The notes beneath the pieces are model-generated. The model saw only the letters and a list, made by a program, of their open reading frames with translations, was not told where the DNA came from and did not search any database. A stretch of 64,000 nt of DNA, taken from the NCBI RefSeq assembly GCF_963674635.1, contig NZ_OY771475.1, forward strand, positions 2,604,001-2,668,000. The letters run 5' to 3'. The position numbers were made by a program, and so were the translations under genes. This DNA is from Breoghania sp. (GTDB lineage: Bacteria > Pseudomonadota > Alphaproteobacteria > Rhizobiales > Stappiaceae). Shown here piece by piece: positions 8,777-17,509 of the stretch. Position 1 is the first letter of the stretch. The number at the start of each line of letters is the position of its first letter.

Positions 8777-10405
8777 TCAGATCTTGCCATCATAGGCGCG
8801 CCTGCCGATACGGCAGGCGAGAAGGGTGAAGCTGTCGCACCCAAGGGCCGCTTGTGCCTCGCGACGCAGCGTTGCTGCATCTTCTACCCAGACGCCTGCC
8901 CCGCCGAACGCGGCTGCCACAGCGGGAAAATCGGTCTCGCCGAAATCGACGCCCGCATTCGGGCGTTGGGAACCTCGCTGCTTCAGCTCGATAAGCGCCA
9001 GGGACGCGTCGACCAGAACGACCACGATGAGGGGAAGCTTCAGGTCGCGCACCGTCGCCAGTTCGCCAAGCCCCATTTCCAGTCCCGCGTCGCCAACAAA
9101 GACGATGACCGGAGCATCCGGCCTTGCCCGCCTGTGGCCTGCGCCCAGCGGAAGCGCGCAGGCCATGGTGCAAAGACCTGAGGATTGCAAAAGCGCGCGC
9201 GGCATCGCACAGCGCCAGATTTGCGACAAAAGGATGCGATGGGCCCCGCTGTCGGCGGTTGCCACTGTCGCGCGCGGCATGACATCACGCAGTACATGAA
9301 AGACGGTCGCCGGCCCCCAGCCGTCAGGTTCCGGCGCAAAGGCCCGCGACAAGGCTTCGCGCGCGCTGGCAGGTTCGCAATCGGCCCATGTGGCGCGCGG
9401 CTCGATGTCTTGGCCAAGCGCCGCCAATGTGGGAGCAATCCCGCCAATCAGCGTTGTTTCTGACCGGTGCATGCCATGGGTGCGCAGAACGGGAGTGATT
9501 TCCACGGCCTTTTCAGCCGCCCAGCGGTCACGCCAGCCAACGCGCATCTCGATAGGGTCATAGCCCGCCAGAAGCACCAGATCGGCGGCCTCAATCAGTG
9601 GCATCAAGATACCATCTGCGCGCGGGGAAAGACCCGCCCCGCCGAGGCAGATCGGGTCCTCCTCATCCACGATGCCCTTGGCCTTGTAGGTGGTGATGAG
9701 CGGCACGCAAAAGCGGCGGCAGAAGGCTTCCACTTCCCGCGCGGCCCCCTCGTTCAGCGCATCGACGCCAGCGATCATCACCGGGCGTGTCGCTGAGCCG
9801 AGACGCGCGCGGGCGGCTTCCAGCGCCCGGCCACCGGCAGCGGTCTCGCTGAGGGTCTGCAGGCGCGGGAAACCTTTCGGGGCCTCGCAGGTCTCCCCTT
9901 CCGCAATCGAAATCGGCACATCGATGTGGACGGGGCCGGGCTGCCCCTCCATCGCCAGGATCAGCGCCTTTTCCATCATCCCGGAAATCGCGCCGGGCTC
10001 GGCGCGCAAGGATGCCTTGACGATCGGGCGGAGCACGGCCTGGTGATCGAAAACCTGGTGGGTGTAGCGGACCGCTTCCGCGCCATCGACGCAGCCGGTC
10101 AGGAAGATCAGCGGAACGCGGTCCTGCATGGCGTTGGCGACCACATTCACCGCATTGGCCATACCGGGCCCAAGCGTCGCAACGAGGATGCCCGGTGCGG
10201 CGGCGGCCCCGGCTTCATCCGCCATGGCGTGCCATTCGCCCTCGGCCATGAATCCGGCAGCGTTTTCGTGCTTTGCCAGGACAAAGGAGATCCCCGCCCC
10301 CTCCAGCGCCTCAACCAGCGCCAGAACCTCGCCGCCGGGAATACCATAGGCCGTGCGGCAGCCGGCGCCCTTCAGCGCCAGGGCGATAATATCAGCTCCG
10401 TTCAT
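8777..10405 (-). CDS. Thiamine diphosphate-dependent enzyme, acetolactate synthase-like
   Basis: The 542-residue protein has the three-domain layout of acetolactate synthase and benzoylformate decarboxylase: Pyr domain (1-165), central FAD/DHS-like domain (about 185-320) and PP domain (about 350-530). The catalytic Glu47 sits in KHENAAGFMAEGE. The usual GDG...NN diphosphate motif is altered to GDA at 438 with VDA around 466. It is not the biosynthetic IlvB: no regulatory subunit is nearby, and the motif differs. It starts 14 bp after the stop of an exported esterase gene, so the two probably share a transcript. A frame open upstream to 10567 overlaps the esterase and was not used. The substrate (a 2-oxo acid) is unknown. 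Confidence 0.82.
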   Translation of the reverse strand: MNGADIIALALKGAGCRTAYGIPGGEVLALVEALEGAGISFVLAKHENAAGFMAEGEWHAMADEAGAAAAPGILVATLGPGMANAVNVVANAMQDRVPLIFLTGCVDGAEAVRYTHQVFDHQAVLRPIVKASLRAEPGAISGMMEKALILAMEGQPGPVHIDVPISIAEGETCEAPKGFPRLQTLSETAAGGRALEAARARLGSATRPVMIAGVDALNEGAAREVEAFCRRFCVPLITTYKAKGIVDEEDPICLGGAGLSPRADGILMPLIEAADLVLLAGYDPIEMRVGWRDRWAAEKAVEITPVLRTHGMHRSETTLIGGIAPTLAALGQDIEPRATWADCEPASAREALSRAFAPEPDGWGPATVFHVLRDVMPRATVATADSGAHRILLSQIWRCAMPRALLQSSGLCTMACALPLGAGHRRARPDAPVIVFVGDAGLEMGLGELATVRDLKLPLIVVVLVDASLALIELKQRGSQRPNAGVDFGETDFPAVAAAFGGAGVWVEDAATLRREAQAALGCDSFTLLACRIGRRAYDGKI

Positions 10406-10419
10406 GGAAATTCCTGTCC

Positions 10420-11334
10420 CTATTCGATCCTTGCCGGCACCCGCCAGCCCTTGAGAGCCGCGAGCTCGCGCCAGGCGCGCGCCACCCATACCGCCTTGAA
10501 GGCGTGCCCGCCCGGATGGAGGCAAAGCTCCAGTGTCTTGCCGTTGCAGCGCGCACGGCGCTCGCACTCAAGGCCGAGCCTTTCAAGCGAGAAGCTCTCC
10601 GGCACTTCACCCGCACAGGCCCCTTTCGTCTCCCACAACTTCCAGCCCTCCATCACGTCGCCTTGGCGGGCGCGATCTCCGATGGCGCGCCCCGCCATCG
10701 GCACCACGGTGTCGGAAGTCCCGTGGACGTGAAAGAGGTTCGGCTCCGGACCGGGGCAGCTGTGCGGGAGCGGCTCCCAGAACGCCCCGGCCACGGGCGC
10801 AAAGCCCGCGAAGCGGTCGCCCAGATTGCAGGCGAGATACCAGACCATCGATCCGCCAACCGAAAAGCCCGAAGCCATGATCTTGTCCGGATCGATGGGC
10901 AGGCGGCGGGTGGCATCATCGAGAACCGCAGCGACAAAGGCGATGTCGTCACGCCGTTCCTGCGGGCTTCCGGGAAAAGACCATGACCTGTCCGCGCCTT
11001 GCGGCGCAATCAACGCCACGCCGAGATCGGAAGCCATGCGGACAAGGGCCTTGTTGCGGATGGCGTTTTCCGCCGTGCCGCCATAGCCGTGCAGATAAAG
11101 AATCGCGCCGATACGCTCGCTGGGCTTCGCACGCCCCGGCAGGCGGACGCGATATTCACCGCTGGGAACGGTGCAGGCCGCTTCCACACCGCAGGGTTCC
11201 GTCGTCCTTGCAGCGGGTTCGGCAGCGCCCGCAGGGCTCAACCCGAACATCAGCGCGGCAAAGCACGCACCGCCGAGAAATCCCCGCAGCACGCACCGGA
11301 GACCACCGGCTATGGAGAGACAGCGAGCCGACAT
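10420..11334 (-). CDS. Exported PHB-depolymerase-like esterase
   Basis: The 304-residue alpha/beta hydrolase has an N-terminal signal sequence (hydrophobic core about residues 18-35, cleavage near GAAEP). The nucleophile elbow GFSVGGS places the serine at 158. An HGTSDTVVPM block supplies the acid, and GGHAF near the C-terminus supplies the histidine. The oxyanion region is YLHGYGG. This pattern matches the LpqC/poly(3-hydroxybutyrate) depolymerase family, which hydrolyses polyesters, feruloyl esters or acetyl-xylan. Several cysteines could form periplasmic disulfides. The substrate cannot be fixed from sequence. The ATG at 11334 was preferred over one 21 codons upstream because it directly precedes the signal peptide. 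The downstream thiamine-diphosphate enzyme gene follows after 14 bp. Confidence 0.8.
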   Translation of the reverse strand: MSARCLSIAGGLRCVLRGFLGGACFAALMFGLSPAGAAEPAARTTEPCGVEAACTVPSGEYRVRLPGRAKPSERIGAILYLHGYGGTAENAIRNKALVRMASDLGVALIAPQGADRSWSFPGSPQERRDDIAFVAAVLDDATRRLPIDPDKIMASGFSVGGSMVWYLACNLGDRFAGFAPVAGAFWEPLPHSCPGPEPNLFHVHGTSDTVVPMAGRAIGDRARQGDVMEGWKLWETKGACAGEVPESFSLERLGLECERRARCNGKTLELCLHPGGHAFKAVWVARAWRELAALKGWRVPARIE

Positions 11335-11500
11335 CGGGGGAAAGCCCTTTTGAGCACACGGTTTTGCCGAGAGTGCGCCTGCGGAAAGGAAAGTCAATTG
11401 CAGTCACCGACACGCGCGCACACACTCGCGTGAGCGCGTTTGGACCCGAAGAAACAGGGCGATACCGGGCTGAATGGCACCCCATCGATCAGACGCGGAT

Positions 11501-13096
11501 TCACATTTCTTCCAGCGCACGGCGCAGATGGCGAATGACGACCTTCTTCGCGCGTTCGTCGGCGGCGGCGTCGATCTGGGCGCGAATATCGAGCAATAGT
11601 TGGGCCGCGTCGTTGTGCCAGTCGGGCCGGATGATCGCATCCGGCTCCACGCGGCGCGTCACTGGCTTCCTGTTCACCGAAGGAACCAGCTTCCCGGCCT
11701 CGAAATCGTAGCAGTCGTCGATCTGGGGCAGCAGCACCTTGTCGGCTTCCATGCCTTTGGCGATCACTGCCTCGCGCAGGGCCTTGCTCGCTTCCGGGTC
11801 GCCATGTGTCAGCAACAGGCAACCAATAGGCTTGCGCTCGTCGATCCACTCCACCAGTTCGCCGTGATCGGCATGGCCGGAATAGACGTCGATCTCGCGG
11901 ATGCGGGCGCGCACACGAATGGGGTTGCCCTGAATGGTCACCTGCGCCTTGCCCTCGGACAGCATGCGCCCCATGGTGCCCGGCGCCTGATAGCCGACGA
12001 GAAGCACGGTTGAATCGGGCCGCCAGAGATGTTGCAGCAGGTGGTGACGGATGCGGCCCGCATCGCACATGCCGCTGGCGGCCAGAATGATCGCCCCGCC
12101 CCGGATCCGGTTGATTGCCTTGCTCTCCTCCACCGTCTCGGTGAATCGAATGTTGGGGTTGTCGATCAGGTGCGGCTGTTTGCTGAGTTCTTCCAGCTCA
12201 TGGGCGTGCTGTTCGAACACCTCCGTGGCGCGGATGGCAAGCGGACTGTCGAGGAAGATCGGCGCATGATTGATGGCGCCGGATTCCTGAAGAAGCGTCA
12301 GGTCAGCCAGCAGCTCCTGTGTGCGCTCCACAGCGAAACTCGGGATCAACAGGTTGCCACCCGCCTGAAGGGCGTCACGTACCTCGCGGGCGAGAATTTC
12401 ACGCCGCTGTTCCGCATTGCGCCGTTCGCGCGGACGTCCGCCATAGGTGGATTCGCAGATCACATAGTCGAAATTGCTGGACGCTTCCGGGTCGGGATGG
12501 AAGAGCTTGTGATCGGGGCCGATATCACCGGAAAAGAGCAACCTGAGCGGCGCGGCGCGTCCCGCATCGGCCACCTCCAGCTCAATGGAGGCGGAGCCGA
12601 GGATATGCCCCGCATTCCACATGCGGAAACGGATGCCAGGGGCGACATCCACCCAGCGTTCATATTCCACGCAGCGGAACAGCTCCAGGCACTCGGCCGC
12701 ATCTTCACGGGTATAGGCGGGCTCCACCTGCGGCTTGCCACGCCGCGAATTGCGGCGATTGAGCTGTTCGGTTTCCATTTCCTGAATGAAGGCGCTGTCG
12801 GGGAGCATGTAGGAGAGCAGATCCGCAGTGCCGGACGTGGCCCGGATCGGCCCGCGAAAGCCTTCCTTGTAGAGCTTCGGCAAAAGGCCGGAATGATCGA
12901 TATGAGCGTGCGTCTGGAGCACGAAGTCGATCCGCGCGGCGTCGAAGGGGAAGGGCTCGTAGTTCAAGGCCTGAAGGGTCTTGTTGCCCTGAAACATGCC
13001 GCAATCGATGAGGAAGGAGGACTTTTGCGTGCGCAACCAGTAACACGAACCGGTCACGGTTCCGGCCGCCCCGCAAAAACGCATGGTCAACGGCAT
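11501..13096 (-). CDS. MBL-fold beta-CASP RNase-like metallo-hydrolase
   Basis: The 531-residue protein is a metallo-beta-lactamase with beta-CASP and RNA-metabolising (RMMBL) domains, related to CPSF73/Ysh1. Zinc ligands H63, H65, D67 and H68 are in HAHIDHSG. Further ligands are GHILGSAS and SGDIGPDHKLFHPDP, and the C-terminal motif is DVYSGHADHGELVEWI. The family acts as endo- or exoribonuclease, and bacterial members of this short type are mostly uncharacterised. An unusual C-terminal extension after LLPQIDDCYDFEAGK (about 80 residues, charged, ending RRALEEM) lies outside the RMMBL core. The gene stands alone, with 547 bp of non-coding DNA upstream. Confidence 0.9.
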   Translation of the reverse strand: MPLTMRFCGAAGTVTGSCYWLRTQKSSFLIDCGMFQGNKTLQALNYEPFPFDAARIDFVLQTHAHIDHSGLLPKLYKEGFRGPIRATSGTADLLSYMLPDSAFIQEMETEQLNRRNSRRGKPQVEPAYTREDAAECLELFRCVEYERWVDVAPGIRFRMWNAGHILGSASIELEVADAGRAAPLRLLFSGDIGPDHKLFHPDPEASSNFDYVICESTYGGRPRERRNAEQRREILAREVRDALQAGGNLLIPSFAVERTQELLADLTLLQESGAINHAPIFLDSPLAIRATEVFEQHAHELEELSKQPHLIDNPNIRFTETVEESKAINRIRGGAIILAASGMCDAGRIRHHLLQHLWRPDSTVLLVGYQAPGTMGRMLSEGKAQVTIQGNPIRVRARIREIDVYSGHADHGELVEWIDERKPIGCLLLTHGDPEASKALREAVIAKGMEADKVLLPQIDDCYDFEAGKLVPSVNRKPVTRRVEPDAIIRPDWHNDAAQLLLDIRAQIDAAADERAKKVVIRHLRRALEEM

Positions 13097-13643
13097 CGCC
13101 CTTCCTCCCTTTCGTTGCCAGAGGCAAGTGATTGTTATGCGATCATTTTCCCGCCATGAAGGCGCAAAGGCAAGAACAACCCTTCCCTTAGGAAGGGAGC
13201 GTCAGAGGTGCCGCAACGTCGCATTCCCTTTGGAAGGCGCGGCGGATAGTATCGGCTCAAAGTCCCGGCCCGCTCGCGACCCGGAGCAAAGAGATGGTCC
13301 CGCCAAGACAGCCCCCTCCCCGACCGAAAACCCCATCCGGCTTCGCCCCTTCTGCCTTATCCGGACAGGGAACCGCCGCTGCGAACGCCCACCCCCAGCC
13401 AGCGCCCCTTGCGGTGTCTTCGTCATGCCAGCCCGGGCCGCATGACCTGAGCGTGAAAAAGAACGGCCTGCCCAACCGAAGCATATCGGGGCTTGTCGGG
13501 GACGCGCGGTTCGGACAACGATCCAGAGCCAAGCTGTCTCATGTCCCGGCTGGTACGGACTGGATCTGGGAGGAAAAAGAGGACTTCTTTGAAAGGCGCA
13601 GCATGTGCGGCCCGCGTATGAACAGGCTCGAAAGGAATTCCCG
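13097..13643. other. 547-bp intergenic stretch
   Basis: This stretch lies between the divergent metallo-hydrolase and flavin-reductase-like genes. Open frames up to about 120 codons exist on both strands, but they are Pro/Arg-rich, lack convincing ribosome sites and look like GC-driven noise. The only structured element is the 7-bp hairpin at 13180-13197. Confidence 0.5.
13180..13197 (-). terminator. Small hairpin, possible minus-strand terminator
   Basis: A perfect 7-bp stem CCCTTCC/GGAAGGG with a 4-nt loop. Read on the minus strand it is followed by TTGTTCTTG, a modest T-rich tract. No minus-strand gene lies just upstream, so its purpose is unclear. Confidence 0.3.
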
Positions 13644-14177
13644 TTGATCAGGCCCGAAAAGCACGACTACCCGGTCGAAAAGGCGCTCCAGTTTCTTGAG
13701 CCCGGCCCCGTAATGCTGCTGACGTCGCATCACGAGGGGAAATCCAACATCATCACGCTCGGCTGGCACTCCGTCCTTGCGTTCCCCCCCTCGCTTGTCG
13801 GCTGCAAGATCGAGGCGCGGACCCACAGTTACCAGATGGTGCTGGCCTCACGTGAATGCGTGATCAATCTGCCGGGCCCGGACATGTTCGAGCTCGCCAC
13901 CGAGATCGGAACCTGTTCCGGCGCGAATGTGGACAAGTTCGCCCGGTTCGGCCTCACGCAAAAGAAGGCCGATCTTGTCTCCGCTCCGCTGATCGACGAA
14001 TGCCATGCGTGTTTCGAGTGCCGCATTCACGACGACGCCATGGTGGAGCACTACAACTACTTCATCTTCGAGATCATCAAGGCCCATGTCTCCGACGCCC
14101 CGGACGCATCCTCGACCTTCCACTGCACACCGGATGGCGAATATGTGCTCTCCGACGAATTTCTGCGCCGAAAGTGA
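13644..14177 (+). CDS. Flavin reductase-like FMN-binding split-barrel protein
   Basis: The protein has about 177 residues in the flavin-reductase-like split-barrel family, which binds FMN and often reduces it with NAD(P)H. Typical blocks are GPVMLLTSHHEGKSNIITLGWHSVLAFPPSLVGCKI (flavin-phosphate region), ECVINLP and EIGTCSGANVDKFARFGL. The start is probably the TTG at 13644, because AAAGGA sits 8 nt before it and the protein then begins LIRPEKHDYPVEKAL at the conserved domain. An in-frame start at 13605 would add 13 unconserved residues. Four further Cys in HACFECRIH and near the ends may bind metal or be incidental. No monooxygenase partner is adjacent. Confidence 0.8.
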   Translation: MIRPEKHDYPVEKALQFLEPGPVMLLTSHHEGKSNIITLGWHSVLAFPPSLVGCKIEARTHSYQMVLASRECVINLPGPDMFELATEIGTCSGANVDKFARFGLTQKKADLVSAPLIDECHACFECRIHDDAMVEHYNYFIFEIIKAHVSDAPDASSTFHCTPDGEYVLSDEFLRRK

Positions 14178-14206
14178 ACGCGCCCCGCGCTGCGGCTGAT
14201 ATCTGG

Positions 14207-14779
14207 TCAGCCCGGCGCGCCGTTTTCCAAAGGGGTGCCGACCGTGTCGGCCTTGGGAAACAGCGTGACGATCGCCGCGCGCATGACATCTCGCCTGCCT
14301 GAAAGGGGCAGCGGGATCGTCTTGCCCGCGCCACTCCCCACCAAGGCCGCAGATCCTTGTGGCAGCTTCAGTTCCGGCGCACCTTTCAGCGCACGTTCAC
14401 AATCCTCAAGAGCACGCTGCGGATCGCCGAGCCTGAGCCGCAGCCGGGCACGGCCCGCATGGGCATCCGTATCATCGGGATAGGACCGCAGATAGGCGGT
14501 GAAGGCGGCTTCCGCATCATCCAGACGGCCCAGCGCCATCAGGCAGGAGGCCTTCTCGAAACGCGCGGCACGGTGATCGGGGTCAAGGGTAAGACAGTCG
14601 CGCACGGATCGAAACGCCTCAGCGGGACGGCCCTGCATGTTCAGCACGCGGGCGAGATTACAGTGAAGCGCGGCGTTTCGCGGGTCGGCGAGCAACAGGT
14701 CACGCAAGGCCGCTTCCGCCTCCGGCCAGTCCTTGCGGGCGGTTGCCGACATGAAACGCTGACCAGGATTCTCGCTCAC
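14207..14779 (-). CDS. Small tetratricopeptide-repeat protein
   Basis: The 190-residue protein has three to four TPR units from about residue 10 to 130 (AALHCNLARVLNMQGRPAEAF, RAARFEKASCLMALGRLDDAEAAF, TDAHAGRARLRLRLGDPQRALEDCERAL). A C-terminal tail without repeats follows. There is no signal peptide. The GTG start at 14779 is preceded by GGAGGAGG. It lies 44 bp upstream of nothing related on its strand; the gene that precedes it in transcription is phnN, whose stop is 43 bp away, so it may be read through from the phn operon. A scaffold role is the only inference possible. Confidence 0.7.
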   Translation of the reverse strand: MSENPGQRFMSATARKDWPEAEAALRDLLLADPRNAALHCNLARVLNMQGRPAEAFRSVRDCLTLDPDHRAARFEKASCLMALGRLDDAEAAFTAYLRSYPDDTDAHAGRARLRLRLGDPQRALEDCERALKGAPELKLPQGSAALVGSGAGKTIPLPLSGRRDVMRAAIVTLFPKADTVGTPLENGAPG

Positions 14780-14822
14780 CTCGCCTCCTCCGCATGCTGC
14801 GAGGCGTCACTCCGGCATCGCC

Positions 14823-15431
14823 TCAGACCCGTTTTCCCGTCAGTTCCTCCAACGCCGAAACGAGCCGCGCTCCAGCTTCCGCCAGATCACCCGAATTGTC
14901 GATCTCAATTACGTCCGCACCGCTCGGACAGGGCTGGTCGCGGTTCAGCCGTGCCTCGATCTCGGAGGCCGTTTCCCGGCCCCGCGCAGCCAGACGACGG
15001 GCAACGATCTCACGCGGCGCGGTGACCGATACAATACGGCACGACGCGAATTCCCGTCGGGCGGCCTCGATACTGGCGCGCGAAATATTGGCGATCACCG
15101 TGCGTCCACTCGCAAGATCATGGCGGATTTCACCGGGTAGCGCATAACCAAGATCATGCGCGCGCCAGGCGAGCGCGAAACGGCCCGAGCTTCGCGCCTC
15201 GTCAAATGCTTCCGGGCTCAGGCTGTCGTGATCCTCAAGGGCAGCATCCGCGATGCGGGTCACGATGCGGCGCACGAAAACGAACCGCCCATCGCGGGAG
15301 AGATGTTCGCGGGCATAGGCCAGCAGGCTGTCCTTGCCGACACCGCTCGGTCCCACCACGGCAACGAAACAGCCGGACAATGGAGCCTCCGACGTATCCA
15401 CTTCGCGCTCAGCCTCGACACTCTCTCCCAT
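14823..15431 (-). CDS. phnN: Ribose 1,5-bisphosphate phosphokinase PhnN
   Basis: The 202-residue P-loop kinase of the guanylate-kinase-like fold phosphorylates ribose 1,5-bisphosphate to PRPP, the last step of C-P lyase ribose recycling. The Walker A motif is VGPSGVGKDSLL near residue 20, and the adenine and phosphate-contact region is FALAWRAHDLGYALP. The start ATG at 15431 overlaps the phnM stop as TGATG, showing translational coupling. This is why the frame upstream of it, which begins inside phnM, was rejected. It is the last phn gene of the operon. Confidence 0.93.
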   Translation of the reverse strand: MGESVEAEREVDTSEAPLSGCFVAVVGPSGVGKDSLLAYAREHLSRDGRFVFVRRIVTRIADAALEDHDSLSPEAFDEARSSGRFALAWRAHDLGYALPGEIRHDLASGRTVIANISRASIEAARREFASCRIVSVTAPREIVARRLAARGRETASEIEARLNRDQPCPSGADVIEIDNSGDLAEAGARLVSALEELTGKRV

Positions 15432-16579
15432 CACGAAACCCGCATGCCCTCGCGCCACACAGAGCGTACGACCGGCACATCGTCTTCCGTTGAGACACGC
15501 ACCAGATCGGCACGGCGGCCGATCGCAATCTCGCCGCGGTCCTCAAGACCGACAGCCTCTGCGGGCGTCTTGGAGACCATGTTGATCGCCTGATTGAGCG
15601 ACACGCCGTCGACCGTTTCCGCCAGCATGAAGGCGCCCTGGATGAGCGAGAAGGGAATGTAGTCGGAGGAAAGCACGTCCAGGAGGCCCTCTTCGGCGAG
15701 GGTTCGCGCCGAGACGTTGCCGGAATGCGAGCCGCCGCGCACCACGTTGGGTGCGCCCATCAGAACCTTCAGCCCCGCCTTGTGCGAGGCGCGCGCCGCT
15801 TCCACCGTGGTGGGGAATTCAGCCACCTTGATGCCCTGTTCTTCCGCCTCTGCGACATGTTCGGTGGTCGCATCGTCATGGGAGGCAAGCACGATGCCGC
15901 GTGCGTTGCAGGTGTTGGAAATCTGTGCGCGGTGGGTCCCGGAATACTTGCCCGCCAGCGACTGGCGCATGGCTGAGAACTTTTCGAACTCCTCATCCGA
16001 CATGCCCGTCTTGCCCTGATAATAGATCTTGTAGGCCTCCAGGCTGACGAACTGGCGCTGGCCGGGCGTGTGATCCATCAGCGAGGCGATCTTCACGCGG
16101 TCATCGTCTTCGAAAAGCGAGAAGCCCTCCATCACGTCCGGCGAGGAAACCTCGCAGCGCAGGTGCAGGAAGTGATCGGCACGCAACCGGCCCGCCTTCT
16201 GCGCATGCTCGATGGCATCGGCCAGAAGCCGCATGTCGGCAGAGGTCACGCGCGCGTCTTCATCCATGCCGACACGCAAGGCATCCAGCACGGTGGTGAT
16301 GCCGGAAGAGGCGACCTGCGCATCATGCGCCTGAACGGCCGCCATCGGGTTCCAGCGCACCTTGGGGCGCGGCATGTAGTGGCTCTCCAGATGGTCGGTG
16401 TGAAGCTCCACGAGCCCCGGCACCAACCAGTCGCCGCCCATGTCCTCTGCCCTGCCCGCACCGCTCGTCGCGCCCGCGCTGTCGATGGCGGCGATCTTGC
16501 CGTCTCGGGCCAGAAGGTCGCCATGAATCACGGTGTCGGCCAGCACGAGGCGGGCATTGCGGAAGATCGTTTCAGTCAT
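15431..16579 (-). CDS. phnM: Alpha-D-ribose 1-methylphosphonate 5-triphosphate diphosphatase PhnM
   Basis: The 382-residue amidohydrolase-superfamily enzyme removes diphosphate from ribose 1-alkylphosphonate 5-triphosphate, giving the substrate of PhnJ. Signatures are LVPGLVELHTDHLESHYMPRPKVRW near residue 55 and ASHDDATTEHV near 235. LSSDYIPFSLIQGAFMLAE near 310 carries the last metal-ligand aspartate. Length equals the family norm. It follows DUF1045 by 57 bp and is translationally coupled to phnN. Confidence 0.96.
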   Translation of the reverse strand: MTETIFRNARLVLADTVIHGDLLARDGKIAAIDSAGATSGAGRAEDMGGDWLVPGLVELHTDHLESHYMPRPKVRWNPMAAVQAHDAQVASSGITTVLDALRVGMDEDARVTSADMRLLADAIEHAQKAGRLRADHFLHLRCEVSSPDVMEGFSLFEDDDRVKIASLMDHTPGQRQFVSLEAYKIYYQGKTGMSDEEFEKFSAMRQSLAGKYSGTHRAQISNTCNARGIVLASHDDATTEHVAEAEEQGIKVAEFPTTVEAARASHKAGLKVLMGAPNVVRGGSHSGNVSARTLAEEGLLDVLSSDYIPFSLIQGAFMLAETVDGVSLNQAINMVSKTPAEAVGLEDRGEIAIGRRADLVRVSTEDDVPVVRSVWREGMRVS

Positions 16580-16636
16580 CGGGGCCTCTTAAGGGACAGT
16601 CGGACGCCGTTGCAGCAGTCGGTCTATTGCGAGCGT

Positions 16637-17332
16637 TCAGGGCTCACGAAGGGTGTGACGGGAAAAGACCGTGAAGTCGGCTCCCGCGGAAGACTCCACA
16701 CACAGAGCCAGTGCATCGATGGTCAAAGGTTTGCCGATGAATTCGGCGAATTGGCGACCGAGCACCTCCTGGAGGAGCGCCTGCTTCTCCTGCGGCACCG
16801 GGCCTGTGAGGGTCATGTGGAAACGAAACTCGTCGAAGACGTAAGGGTAGCCCCATTTACGGACGTTTTCCACCTGACTTTGCGTGAGATCGGCCTTGGT
16901 CCTGCGCGCAAATTCAGCTTCGTCCAGCGGCGCACGGAACGGCTCGAAAGCCTTCACCACATCACCTGCAAAGTGTTGCAGGGTCTCGCTCGGCTCGCCC
17001 GGTACGAGCGCGAAGAAAGACCCGATGCGGCGCAGCGCAAGAGCTGGCAATTCGAAAGGCGCGGTTTCCGTTGCCCAGGCTTGGATCGCATTGTCGAGCC
17101 CGGCCACGGAGCGCGCCGCATCCAGCGAGAACGGCGCCTTCAGCGTGGCGTGAAAGCCGTAGCGGCGCGGGGCTGCGGTCAGCTCCCGCCAGTCTTCCGG
17201 CGAAATCCCCTCAAGATCCGGTTTCCCGGCGACATCCTCGCCATGGACGTTGCGGCCAAGCCAGCGGGCAGCAGCAAGCGTCAGCGGATGGTCAGGAGCA
17301 GGAGTGAAGTAAATCGCGGTTCGCATGGGCAA
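16637..17332 (-). CDS. DUF1045 protein, predicted 2H phosphoesterase of the phn operon
   Basis: The 231-residue protein belongs to DUF1045, which is routinely found in C-P lyase operons of Rhizobiales. Two 2H-phosphoesterase signatures are visible, H61-ATLK and H172-MTLTG, about 110 residues apart as expected for the bilobed 2H fold. Such enzymes open cyclic phosphates. In this operon no metallo-beta-lactamase PhnP is present. PhnP normally opens the 5-phosphoribosyl 1,2-cyclic phosphate made by PhnJ, so DUF1045 is a good candidate for that step (inference). It sits between phnE (177 bp upstream) and phnM. A second ATG two codons in is an equally good start. Confidence 0.85.
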   Translation of the reverse strand: MPMRTAIYFTPAPDHPLTLAAARWLGRNVHGEDVAGKPDLEGISPEDWRELTAAPRRYGFHATLKAPFSLDAARSVAGLDNAIQAWATETAPFELPALALRRIGSFFALVPGEPSETLQHFAGDVVKAFEPFRAPLDEAEFARRTKADLTQSQVENVRKWGYPYVFDEFRFHMTLTGPVPQEKQALLQEVLGRQFAEFIGKPLTIDALALCVESSAGADFTVFSRHTLREP

Positions 17333-17509
17333 AATGGCTTTCAGACAGGTTCATCGATGGAGCATCGTCACGCCAGCCCGCGCCCCCTGACTTCAGCGCA
17401 GTGCGGGGCTGTCCGTCATCGTTTTGTGTTGCGGGGCCCGCACTTCAACAATACGGGCTCCGACCTTGGCAAAACGGCAACGCTGCGCCAACGGACCGGC
17501 AAATGTCGG

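Noticed and set aside
13083..13647. Two open frames of about 120 codons between the metallo-hydrolase and flavin-reductase genes
   Set aside because: They are Pro/Arg/Ser-rich, have no ribosome sites and overlap each other and the true gene starts.
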